Part shown: positions 26,371 to 32,592 of the stretch, piece by piece | How positions within the stretch are numbered: position 1 is the stretch's first letter | Layout of the letters: each line of letters begins with the position of its first letter | Source of the DNA: Staphylococcus pasteuri | GTDB lineage: Bacteria > Bacillota > Bacilli > Staphylococcales > Staphylococcaceae | NCBI RefSeq assembly: GCF_003970495.1 | Contig: NZ_RXWW01000057.1 | Location: 1 to 32,592, forward strand | DNA: 32,592 nt | Direction of reading: 5' to 3' | Notes under the pieces: model-generated | The model's input: only the letters and a program-made list of their open reading frames with translations | The model's database searches: none | Told to the model about the DNA's origin: nothing | Program-made: the position numbers and the translations under genes

Positions 26371-28089
26371 CTAATTTTCAAATTGTTTTTGTACAAATGC
26401 TAATGCTGCTTGTCCATCACGTGTTAAATTAATGTATTCGACACCTTGAGTTTTAACTAATTTAATACCTAATTTATCAGTGTCTTGTTTAATATCTTCA
26501 AAATTGGATGCTACTTGAGGTGCTAAAATGATTAATTGATAATCTTTCATAATATCGTTATGTGCACCATATCCTCCAGCAGCTGCTTTAACTGGAACAT
26601 GATATTCTTCTGCTGCTTTATTAAGTGCATTAGCTAGTAATCCACTTGTTCCTCCCCCAGCACAAAGGACTAATACATTCGTTTGTTCTGTAATATTATT
26701 AGTTAAGTCAGGTGTTGACTCTGCTTCTCTATTAGAATGTGAAGCTAATATTGCATCTGCTTTTTTAGTATCAAAGTTAGCTGCTACTTTATCTTGTAAT
26801 TCGCTATTACTTTCTTTATTACCAGCTTCTTCTTCTAAAATTTCATTATCATAAACTTTTAAGAATGGATAATAAATAATAATATCCACAATAATTAATA
26901 CTAATGCTAAGACAAATGATAATAATGCAAATTGTGTACCCATGACGATACCTAAAGGTGCCGGTGTAGTCCACGGTAAATTAACAGAAAAACTATTCAT
27001 CCCTAATACATCTACGAAAAATTTAAAGATCCATACGTTAACAATTGGTGTTAAAACAAATGGAATAAAGAATACAGGGTTTAATACTAAAGGTGCACCA
27101 AATAAAATTGGTTCGTTAACACCAAAGAATGTAGGTACCACAGACGCACGACCTATAGCTCTATTTCGTTTAGATTTAGCTATCCACATAAACATAAATG
27201 GAACTACTAATGTTGCACCTGTACCACCCATAGTTACGATAAACATTTGAGTACCAGAGGTAATAACATTGTCTGCGTGTTCACCCGCTTGAATTAACTT
27301 AAAGTTTGCTTCAATGTTTGCATATGTAATAGCTGCAATAGCTGGCTCTACAATAGATGGACCATGTATACCAACAAACCAGAACAAAGCAAATGCACCA
27401 AAGATAATTGTGATTCCAATCCATCCGTTTGCTGCAGTAAATAATGGTTCGAATACTTTAAGAACCGCTGCCGCAACATTAGTTTCGATTGTTGCTCTAA
27501 CAGTTAAATCAAATCCATAAAGAATTAAAATGACTGCTGAAAATGGAAAAATATCTTTAAATACTTGAGATATGTTTGGAGGTACTTCTTTAGGCATTTT
27601 GATAGTAATATTACGTTTAATAAAGAAGTTATAAACAATAACAGTTACAAATGCAGAAATAAACGCTGTTAATAAACCTTTTGTTCCTAAAAATGCGTTT
27701 AAGAATCCACCTTCTTTAGCAGGATCTGCTGCTAAGAATAAAAATCCACAAATTGACGCAAGCATAGTAGAAATAAAGTTAATTTGATTCGTACTTTCTA
27801 ACTTGCGGTTATATGAATCTGTTAAAGATTTGGCAGTTGTTCCAGCAACTAATAATGCTACAAGACCCATTGTGTAGTTATAAGGCTTCATTAAAATGCC
27901 TTCCATCTCTTTATCCCACTTAAAGCCAAATACATTCGGTACAAATGCAATCAATAGGAATAAACTTGAAAATAAAATAACAGGCATTGCTGATATAAAG
28001 CCATCACGAATGGCTCTTAAATAAATATTTCTCGATAACTTTTCAAAAAATGGTTTACCCTTTTCAATTTGAGCAATTAACTTTTTCAT
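26371..28089 (-). CDS. lacE: Lactose PTS component EIICB (LacE)
   Basis: A 572-residue PTS permease: an N-terminal EIIC domain of the lactose/cellobiose family (residues 1-420, with [12 protein letters not shown] and [11 protein letters not shown] as sugar-site segments), a polar linker and a C-terminal EIIB domain. The phosphorylated cysteine in [13 protein letters not shown] falls at residue 476, the position known for S. aureus LacE, when translation starts at the ATG at 28089. A GTG at 28101 overlapping the lacF stop is in frame but would add four residues; the AGAGGGTG before the ATG is a better Shine-Dalgarno. It receives phosphate from LacF and releases lactose phosphate inside. Confidence 0.96.
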   Translation of the reverse strand: MKKLIAQIEKGKPFFEKLSRNIYLRAIRDGFISAMPVILFSSLFLLIAFVPNVFGFKWDKEMEGILMKPYNYTMGLVALLVAGTTAKSLTDSYNRKLESTNQINFISTMLASICGFLFLAADPAKEGGFLNAFLGTKGLLTAFISAFVTVIVYNFFIKRNITIKMPKEVPPNISQVFKDIFPFSAVILILYGFDLTVRATIETNVAAAVLKVFEPLFTAANGWIGITIIFGAFALFWFVGIHGPSIVEPAIAAITYANIEANFKLIQAGEHADNVITSGTQMFIVTMGGTGATLVVPFMFMWIAKSKRNRAIGRASVVPTFFGVNEPILFGAPLVLNPVFFIPFVLTPIVNVWIFKFFVDVLGMNSFSVNLPWTTPAPLGIVMGTQFALLSFVLALVLIIVDIIIYYPFLKVYDNEILEEEAGNKESNSELQDKVAANFDTKKADAILASHSNREAESTPDLTNNITEQTNVLVLCAGGGTSGLLANALNKAAEEYHVPVKAAAGGYGAHNDIMKDYQLIILAPQVASNFEDIKQDTDKLGIKLVKTQGVEYINLTRDGQAALAFVQKQFEN

Positions 28090-28097
28090 CAAGGTCT

Positions 28098-28409
28098 TCA
28101 CCCTCTTTTATATAATTCAATTAAATGTGACATCACATCTTTTAATAATATAGTTGTCATTAAATGGTCTTGACCATGCATCATTGTCACACTATATGCG
28201 ATATCCTCTCCTTGGGCTTCTTTAGCCAAAAGACTTGTTTGTGCTTTGTGCGCGTCTGCAATAAGACCTTTTCCTTCTTCAATTAAAGCTTCAGCTTTAT
28301 CGAAGTCTTTATTTTGTGCAGCAGTCAATGCTTCTAAAAATTTAGACCGTGCATCTCCTGCAAAAGCAACTATTTCAAAACCAATTAATTGTACTTCTTC
28401 TCTATTCAT
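28098..28409 (-). CDS. lacF: Lactose PTS component EIIA (LacF)
   Basis: A 103-residue all-helical EIIA of the lactose/cellobiose family, which forms a trimer. The phosphorylated histidine is His78 in [11 protein letters not shown], and Asp81 is the residue expected to bind the structural metal ion at the trimer axis. It passes phosphate from HPr to Cys476 of LacE. The gene lies 31 bases after lacD, with GGGGAG eight bases before the ATG at 28409, and stops just before lacE. Confidence 0.96.
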   Translation of the reverse strand: MNREEVQLIGFEIVAFAGDARSKFLEALTAAQNKDFDKAEALIEEGKGLIADAHKAQTSLLAKEAQGEDIAYSVTMMHGQDHLMTTILLKDVMSHLIELYKRG

Positions 28410-28440
28410 GAGCGATATACTCCCCTCAATTTAAATTATG

Positions 28441-29412
28441 TTATTTCCAAGATGTCGCTGTTTGAGTTAGTACTTTGTTAAGATCATCTATATTTTTAAA
28501 TCCTGTTGTTCTTAACCATTCACGTGCAGCGGCTTCACCTTGTTCAATATATACTTGAACTGCACCAGCCCATGTTGCACGACCGCATAGTACACCATTA
28601 AATTTAGCCCCTGATTCATGTGCAAATTTTAATGTTTCTTGGAATAATTCTGCAGAAACACCTGCACTTAAATAAATGTATGGAAGATTCGTTGATGCTT
28701 CTTGATTTCTAAAATGTTGAGCCGCTTCTTCTTTGGTATAAACAACTTCTCCATCAGTAAACCCTTCAACATATTGCATATTTACTGGTACTTCAACTTT
28801 TAGTACGTCCACATTAAAACGTGGTTCAGAGAATAATTTCATAGCTTCGTTAACCTTTCTAGGTTTAACTTTTGCGTATTCAACACTGCTATTATCTGAA
28901 ATATTGTCATCATATGATAAAACTTCTAAGAAAAATGGGATATCTTCTGCAACGCATTCAGAACCAATTCTTTCAATATATGCTTGTTTTTGAACATTGA
29001 TATACTCATCATCATCAACGTCGTAGTAAAGTAAGAATTTGACTGCATCCGCGCCTTGTTCTTTTAAACGTTTAGCTGACCATTCAACTAAACAGTCAGG
29101 TAAGCGACCTTTAGCATTTACGTCATAACCTGTTTTTTCATATGCTAATAATAATCCGCAGTTTTTATTTCTAGCTTCAGTAGCTGGTAAACCATATTCT
29201 GGGTCTAATAAAATAGATGATGCATATTGTGTAAGTTCTTCAGCTACAAGTACTTTTAATTTTTCAATTTGTTCAACTGTTGGTTCAGTTGTTTGGAATT
29301 TAGACATCATTCGCTTTAAAGCACCACGTTGGTCAAATGCTAATGCTGAAATAACACCATTTTCATTACTTAATTGTGAAATTGCTGTCGTTTTATTTTG
29401 AGTTTTTACCAT
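28441..29412 (-). CDS. lacD: Tagatose-1,6-bisphosphate aldolase LacD
   Basis: A 323-residue class I (Schiff-base) aldolase of the LacD family, close to the usual 325-327 residues. Lys205 in [10 protein letters not shown] is the expected Schiff-base residue, with Lys125 in AVKFLLYY and Glu163 in [10 protein letters not shown] as other active-site positions. It splits tagatose-1,6-bisphosphate into dihydroxyacetone phosphate and glyceraldehyde-3-phosphate, completing the pathway. ATG 29412 follows GAGGTG and starts three bases after the lacC stop. Confidence 0.96.
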   Translation of the reverse strand: MVKTQNKTTAISQLSNENGVISALAFDQRGALKRMMSKFQTTEPTVEQIEKLKVLVAEELTQYASSILLDPEYGLPATEARNKNCGLLLAYEKTGYDVNAKGRLPDCLVEWSAKRLKEQGADAVKFLLYYDVDDDEYINVQKQAYIERIGSECVAEDIPFFLEVLSYDDNISDNSSVEYAKVKPRKVNEAMKLFSEPRFNVDVLKVEVPVNMQYVEGFTDGEVVYTKEEAAQHFRNQEASTNLPYIYLSAGVSAELFQETLKFAHESGAKFNGVLCGRATWAGAVQVYIEQGEAAAREWLRTTGFKNIDDLNKVLTQTATSWK

Positions 29413-29415
29413 TAT

Positions 29416-30348
29416 TTACACCTCTAATAATTCAATTTGATGATATAATTCGTCATAGTTTTTGATATTGACATATCCTGTACGTGATTCTTGAGTATTG
29501 AGCATACCTAAGGTGTTAGCTTTTTTGAGAAGTTCATCATCACTTTCATTGTTTAACAATGCAGAAGCTATACCGGCAACTGTAGAATCTCCAGAACCAA
29601 CTGGATTTAATACTTTAATAGAAGGTATGTTGACTTTGTAATATTGATTATGATGCTTAGCGAACATACCCTTTGCTCCTAATGAAACAATGACCCATTC
29701 TATATCTTTGAATAATGAATCATTTACTGCTTGTTTTAGCCCATCTATACTTTCATCAACAGGTTGACCTAATAACTGATATAGTTCATCAATATTGGGT
29801 TTTATAACAGTTGGCTTATGTAATCCTTTTAAAGAAGATACTAATGTTTCTCCAGAGCTATCTAGTATTAATGGAACCTGTTCATCATGACATTTTCCAA
29901 TAATCTTCAAATAGTAATTGTTATTTAAACCTTTAGGTAGACTTCCTGAAATAACAACCACTTTAGTTTGTCGAATCAATTCATCAACGTGTTCTAAGAA
30001 GTTTTGTCCTTCTTTTTTACTAATAGTTGGCCCTTTTTCCAAAATTTCCGTTTGCTTACCTTGATGTAAAATAGCAATACAATTTCTAGTAACATCTTTA
30101 ATTTTGAAAAAAGAATGTTTAATATGTGAGTCTTCTAATTGTTGTTCAATAAATTCGCCCAGTTGACCACCGATTAATCCACTAGCTATAACTGATTCGT
30201 TTAGTTGATTCAATACTCGAGTTACATTGAGTCCTTTTCCGCCAGCAGTTTTATCAATGTTCGATACTCGATTCACAGTATCAAGCTGAAAATCTTCAAT
30301 AGCATATGAAATATCTACAGACGGATTTAAAGTTAGTGTTAATATCAT
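29416..30348 (-). CDS. lacC: Tagatose-6-phosphate kinase LacC
   Basis: A 310-residue PfkB-family sugar kinase. The first PfkB signature appears as [13 protein letters not shown] (34-46) and the second as [13 protein letters not shown] (247-259), with catalytic base Asp254 and an anion hole formed by GSG. It phosphorylates tagatose-6-phosphate with ATP to give tagatose-1,6-bisphosphate; LacC enzymes can also act on fructose-6-phosphate to a small degree. The ATG at 30348 follows AAAGGAAG by about six bases, 12 bases after lacB. Confidence 0.95.
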   Translation of the reverse strand: MILTLTLNPSVDISYAIEDFQLDTVNRVSNIDKTAGGKGLNVTRVLNQLNESVIASGLIGGQLGEFIEQQLEDSHIKHSFFKIKDVTRNCIAILHQGKQTEILEKGPTISKKEGQNFLEHVDELIRQTKVVVISGSLPKGLNNNYYLKIIGKCHDEQVPLILDSSGETLVSSLKGLHKPTVIKPNIDELYQLLGQPVDESIDGLKQAVNDSLFKDIEWVIVSLGAKGMFAKHHNQYYKVNIPSIKVLNPVGSGDSTVAGIASALLNNESDDELLKKANTLGMLNTQESRTGYVNIKNYDELYHQIELLEV

Positions 30349-30360
30349 ATGTGTCTTCCT

Positions 30361-30876
30361 TTAATCGTGATATTCGCCTTTATCCCATTTTTCTAAAAAT
30401 TCATTAAAGAAATTAGGGTTCGTTTGGTCTTCGTTATGTGTTTCTAAATGTTTAATTTTCGCAATTAATTTTTCATTTTTTTCAGAAGGTTTATACTCTG
30501 CTTCAATGAAGGCTTCGATAATGTCACACATTAAAAGTTCACCAATGATTTTACCTCCAAAACCAATGACATTTGCATTTAGCTCTTCCTTGGCATAAAG
30601 TGCAGAAGTCATATCTCTTACAAGTGCGGCTCTAACACCTGGTACTTTATTAACTGCATTGTTTATACCAACACCAGTTCCACAAATACAAATACCTAGA
30701 TCCGCATTCCCACTTGTTACTTGTTCACCCACTTTTTTACCAAAAATTGGGTAATGAGTTCGCGCGAAATCATATGTTCCTACATCGATAACTTCGTGAC
30801 CTTTTGATTTCAAAAACTGTGAAACTTCCATTTTTGTATCAGTTACAATATGATCGCAACCTAATGCTATTTTCAT
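30361..30876 (-). CDS. lacB: Galactose-6-phosphate isomerase subunit LacB
   Basis: A 171-residue RpiB/LacAB-family protein. I start it at the ATG at 30876, preceded by GAGGAGG at eight bases; an ATG-like frame extension to 30900 would overlap the lacA stop codon and adds eight residues not found in the family. The catalytic cysteine is in [14 protein letters not shown], and the N-terminal CDH motif (residues 7-9) is typical of RpiB. It pairs with LacA to convert galactose-6-phosphate to tagatose-6-phosphate. Confidence 0.95.
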   Translation of the reverse strand: MKIALGCDHIVTDTKMEVSQFLKSKGHEVIDVGTYDFARTHYPIFGKKVGEQVTSGNADLGICICGTGVGINNAVNKVPGVRAALVRDMTSALYAKEELNANVIGFGGKIIGELLMCDIIEAFIEAEYKPSEKNEKLIAKIKHLETHNEDQTNPNFFNEFLEKWDKGEYHD

Positions 30877-30893
30877 TGTTAATCCTCCTCTAA

Positions 30894-31322
30894 TTAGCAC
30901 ATTTTATTAAGCATATCTACGCGTATTTGGTGACGCCCGCCATCGTAGTGTCCATTAACAAAACCTTTAACTACATTTTGTGCCAATGTGTCCCCTACGA
31001 TTTCTGAACCTAACGTAATCATTTTTGAGTTATTATGACCTCTTGTCATATATGCAGATCTTTCATCTGACACTTCCGCAGCGATCATACCTTTAATTTT
31101 TGTAGCAACCATAAAGCTCCCAACTCCGAACGCATCAATTGCGATTCCTAAATTGTCATCATTCTTTTGTACTTCTTTAGCAATGGCAAGTGTAGAATCT
31201 ACAAAATCTAAATCTTTACCTTCAGTAACGTCTAAAATATCAAAATTACTTTCTACTAAATATGTTTTAATTAAATCTTTTAAACGCTTACCATCCACAT
31301 CTGATCCAATTATGATTGTCAT
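30894..31322 (-). CDS. lacA: Galactose-6-phosphate isomerase subunit LacA
   Basis: A 142-residue RpiB-like subunit, the usual length for LacA. The start is the ATG at 31322, seven bases after AAGGAG; an in-frame start six codons upstream would include the Shine-Dalgarno. In place of the LacB cysteine it has [12 protein letters not shown], so it probably supplies other residues to the shared active site. First gene of the operon, about 75 bases downstream of the predicted transcript start. Confidence 0.95.
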   Translation of the reverse strand: MTIIIGSDVDGKRLKDLIKTYLVESNFDILDVTEGKDLDFVDSTLAIAKEVQKNDDNLGIAIDAFGVGSFMVATKIKGMIAAEVSDERSAYMTRGHNNSKMITLGSEIVGDTLAQNVVKGFVNGHYDGGRHQIRVDMLNKMC

Positions 31323-31374
31323 AGCAATTCTCCTTATCAAATATAGTCATTAAAAGCATCTTATATATATTTAA

Positions 31375-31388
31375 AGAAAAGGCTTTCA
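31375..31388. promoter_or_regulatory. cre-like CcpA site in the lac leader
   Basis: On the minus strand TGAAAGCCTTTTCT matches the cre consensus TGWAANCGNTNWCA with two mismatches. It lies just downstream of the predicted lac transcript start, where CcpA would act as a roadblock when glucose is present. Confidence 0.5.
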
Positions 31389-31403
31389 AATCTTTACGTT
31401 TAA

Positions 31404-31432
31404 ATTATAAACTTAAACCAACATAAATTCAA
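31404..31432 (-). promoter_or_regulatory. Sigma-A promoter of the lacABCDFEG operon
   Basis: On the minus strand -35 TTGAAT (31427-31432) and a perfect -10 TATAAT (31404-31409) are 17 bases apart, 82 bases upstream of the lacA ATG. The -35 overlaps an operator-like repeat. Confidence 0.8.
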
Positions 31433-31439
31433 CATAATA
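31428..31439. promoter_or_regulatory. Candidate LacR operator O1 (over the lac -35)
   Basis: TTCAACATAATA at this position is repeated in inverted orientation at 31517-31528. It overlaps the -35 of the lac promoter. Operator function is inferred from position and repetition. Confidence 0.5.
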
Positions 31440-31516
31440 TGTTTGTATTTTGTTTGAATTAAACACTTTTCCAAACATTTGTAGCTAAATATTCGATTTT
31501 TCACAGAAAAATGTTT

Positions 31517-31528
31517 TATTATGTTGAA
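31517..31528. promoter_or_regulatory. Candidate LacR operator O2 (inverted copy)
   Basis: TATTATGTTGAA is the exact reverse complement of the 31428-31439 repeat, 89 bases away centre to centre, which is about eight helical turns and would suit DNA looping by a repressor. Confidence 0.45.
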
Positions 31529-31561
31529 ATTCGTTTAATAAGTAATTATTTCAAACAAAAA

Positions 31562-31585
31562 ACCTCGAATCGTTTGATTCGAGGT
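31562..31585 (-). terminator. Terminator after lacR
   Basis: A perfect 10-bp stem ACCTCGAATC / GATTCGAGGT with a 4-base loop (31562-31571 with 31576-31585), followed on the minus strand by U6. It starts 22 bases past the lacR stop and separates lacR from the lac operon promoter. Confidence 0.92.
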
Positions 31586-31607
31586 CATTTATTCTGAAAG
31601 TAATATA

Positions 31608-32363
31608 TTATTCTACTACTTCTATATATGTTTTAATTTGTTCTAGCTTCTCTTGATCTTGATTATCCATTATAACTGCGGTCAGATCATCCAAGTGACA
31701 AATTGAAGTAAAATCATTTTTTCCTATTTTGGTATGATCTACTAGTAAATATTTTTCAACTGAATGTTCTACTGCAAGTTGCTGTGTGTAGGCTTCATCT
31801 AAAGAAGACGTCATAACACTACCTTTATTAACACCATTACTACTAAAAAACATTTTACAAAAACGAAGCTTTTCTAATACTGAGTTTGCCATTTCACCTA
31901 CAAATGCTTCTGTTAAATGTCTCATTTCTCCACCTAGTAAATAAACTCTGAAATTGGTTGTTTGTTTCTCTAATAATATCTTATAAACGGGCAAACAATT
32001 TGTTATCACCGTTAAAGAATGATGGTTTATTTCTTCGGCAAGAACTTCAATCGTCGTTCCTGGTCCAAAAAATAATGTATCACCATCTTCAATTAAACTG
32101 GCTGCTTTTTTAGCAATATATCTTTTTTCTTCAATTTGGTGTGTGTGCTTTTCTTTATGTGACATTTCTTTATATTGAAAATTTGAATTACTACGTGCTC
32201 CACCATGTATTTTCGTTAAAACACCTTGGTTTTCTAATTCAACTAAATCTCTTCTTACTGTCATATCAGAAACATTTAAACCTTCAACGATTTCATTGGT
32301 CCTCACTGTTCCTTTTTTATTGACTAGCTTAGCAATCTCATCTAAACGTTCGTGCTTATTCAC
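31608..32363 (-). CDS. lacR: Lactose operon repressor LacR (DeoR family)
   Basis: A 251-residue DeoR-family regulator, the same length as S. aureus LacR and very similar to it. The N-terminal winged helix-turn-helix spans about 3-57, with recognition helix [15 protein letters not shown] and the KIHGGA end; the C-terminal sugar-phosphate domain (75-230) has the DeoR features FFGPGTT and DHTKIG. In staphylococci tagatose-6-phosphate is the inducer. Translation starts at a GTG at 32363, ten bases after AAGGAGG. It is upstream of, and in the same direction as, the lac operon but ends at its own terminator. In 32364-32592 I find no convincing promoter pair, only an imperfect palindrome around 32434-32456. 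Confidence 0.95.
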   Translation of the reverse strand: MNKHERLDEIAKLVNKKGTVRTNEIVEGLNVSDMTVRRDLVELENQGVLTKIHGGARSNSNFQYKEMSHKEKHTHQIEEKRYIAKKAASLIEDGDTLFFGPGTTIEVLAEEINHHSLTVITNCLPVYKILLEKQTTNFRVYLLGGEMRHLTEAFVGEMANSVLEKLRFCKMFFSSNGVNKGSVMTSSLDEAYTQQLAVEHSVEKYLLVDHTKIGKNDFTSICHLDDLTAVIMDNQDQEKLEQIKTYIEVVE

Positions 32364-32592
32364 TAAATAAATACCTCCTTACATTAGGCCAGTGTCATCA
32401 TTCAATTTCCATCTTTTATCAATATTCATGATTATTCAATAGTAAAAATACTGAATCTACCTAATCATTTACTAATTTTAATTGTATGCAAAATACATTG
32501 TTCAACTGTATTTTAATAGTATGTATAAAATCACTTCAATATCTTTAACATTATTACTATAATATATAAATGTAAAGAAGTCATATGTTAAA

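Noticed and set aside
32434-32456. Palindrome upstream of lacR as an autoregulatory operator
   Set aside because: The arms are imperfect and A/T-only, and they do not share the repeat found at the lac promoter; no promoter could be placed next to it.

Overview
This is an ordinary core-chromosome segment of a low-GC Gram-positive bacterium, almost certainly a Staphylococcus. Protein similarity to S. aureus is high throughout and the gene order, from memory, follows the S. aureus block mrp - efflux genes - hlyIII - uridylyltransferase - hts - sfa - asp23 - lac. The species is not S. aureus itself as far as I can judge: opuD2 is missing above amaP, and a two-gene plus-strand insert (SunI-like + IsdG-like) sits between the ydjM-like gene and yjiH. 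A coagulase-negative species is most likely; I cannot name it.

Layout. (1) 1-408: tandem sigma-A promoters and a leader pointing left, which look like the start of an rRNA operon whose 16S gene lies just outside the window, then the terminator of mrp. (2) 409-5136: a cysteine-free Mrp/ApbC-type P-loop ATPase and a run of three drug-efflux-type genes (a DHA2 MFS protein, SepA, SdrM). (3) 5270-7753: hemolysin III/PAQR protein, UDPGP-family uridylyltransferase and YdjM-type membrane metalloprotein, the last with a LexA-like box upstream. (4) 7954-8704: two plus-strand genes, a SunI-family protein with a cre site on its promoter and an IsdG/HmoA-type heme monooxygenase. (5) 8812-10182: YjiH-type gate-domain membrane protein. 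(6) 10468-19791: the staphyloferrin A system: htsABC (Fe-siderophore uptake) and sfaABC/sfaD (synthesis and export), with clear Fur boxes at htsA and in the sfaA/sfaD divergent region. (7) 19930-21318: the SigB general-stress operon amaP - DUF2273 - asp23, with one SigB promoter in front and a second, consensus-perfect one inside the DUF2273 gene. (8) 21665-24833: two medium-chain oxidoreductases and a membrane-anchored alpha/beta hydrolase. (9) 24940-32363: the complete lactose/galactose tagatose-6-phosphate operon lacABCDFEG with its DeoR-type repressor lacR, a sigma-A promoter, paired operator-like repeats and a cre.

How it works together. Under iron starvation Fur would release both sfa transcripts and htsABC: SfaC is thought to supply D-ornithine, SfaD and SfaB couple two citrates to it, SfaA exports the product, and HtsA/HtsB/HtsC recover the ferric complex; all eight ferric-staphyloferrin-A contact residues I recall for S. 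aureus HtsA are present with a +1 offset. The nearby heme monooxygenase could add iron from heme. In the lac region the PTS (LacF + LacE) imports lactose as its phosphate, LacG cleaves it, and LacAB, LacC and LacD take galactose-6-phosphate to triose phosphates, under LacR and CcpA control.

I found no clear novel system. The most worthwhile leads are the rRNA promoter pair at the edge, the cysteine-free Mrp, the LexA-like box at the ydjM-like gene, the SunI/heme-monooxygenase insert, the nested SigB promoter, and the symmetric lac operator pair.
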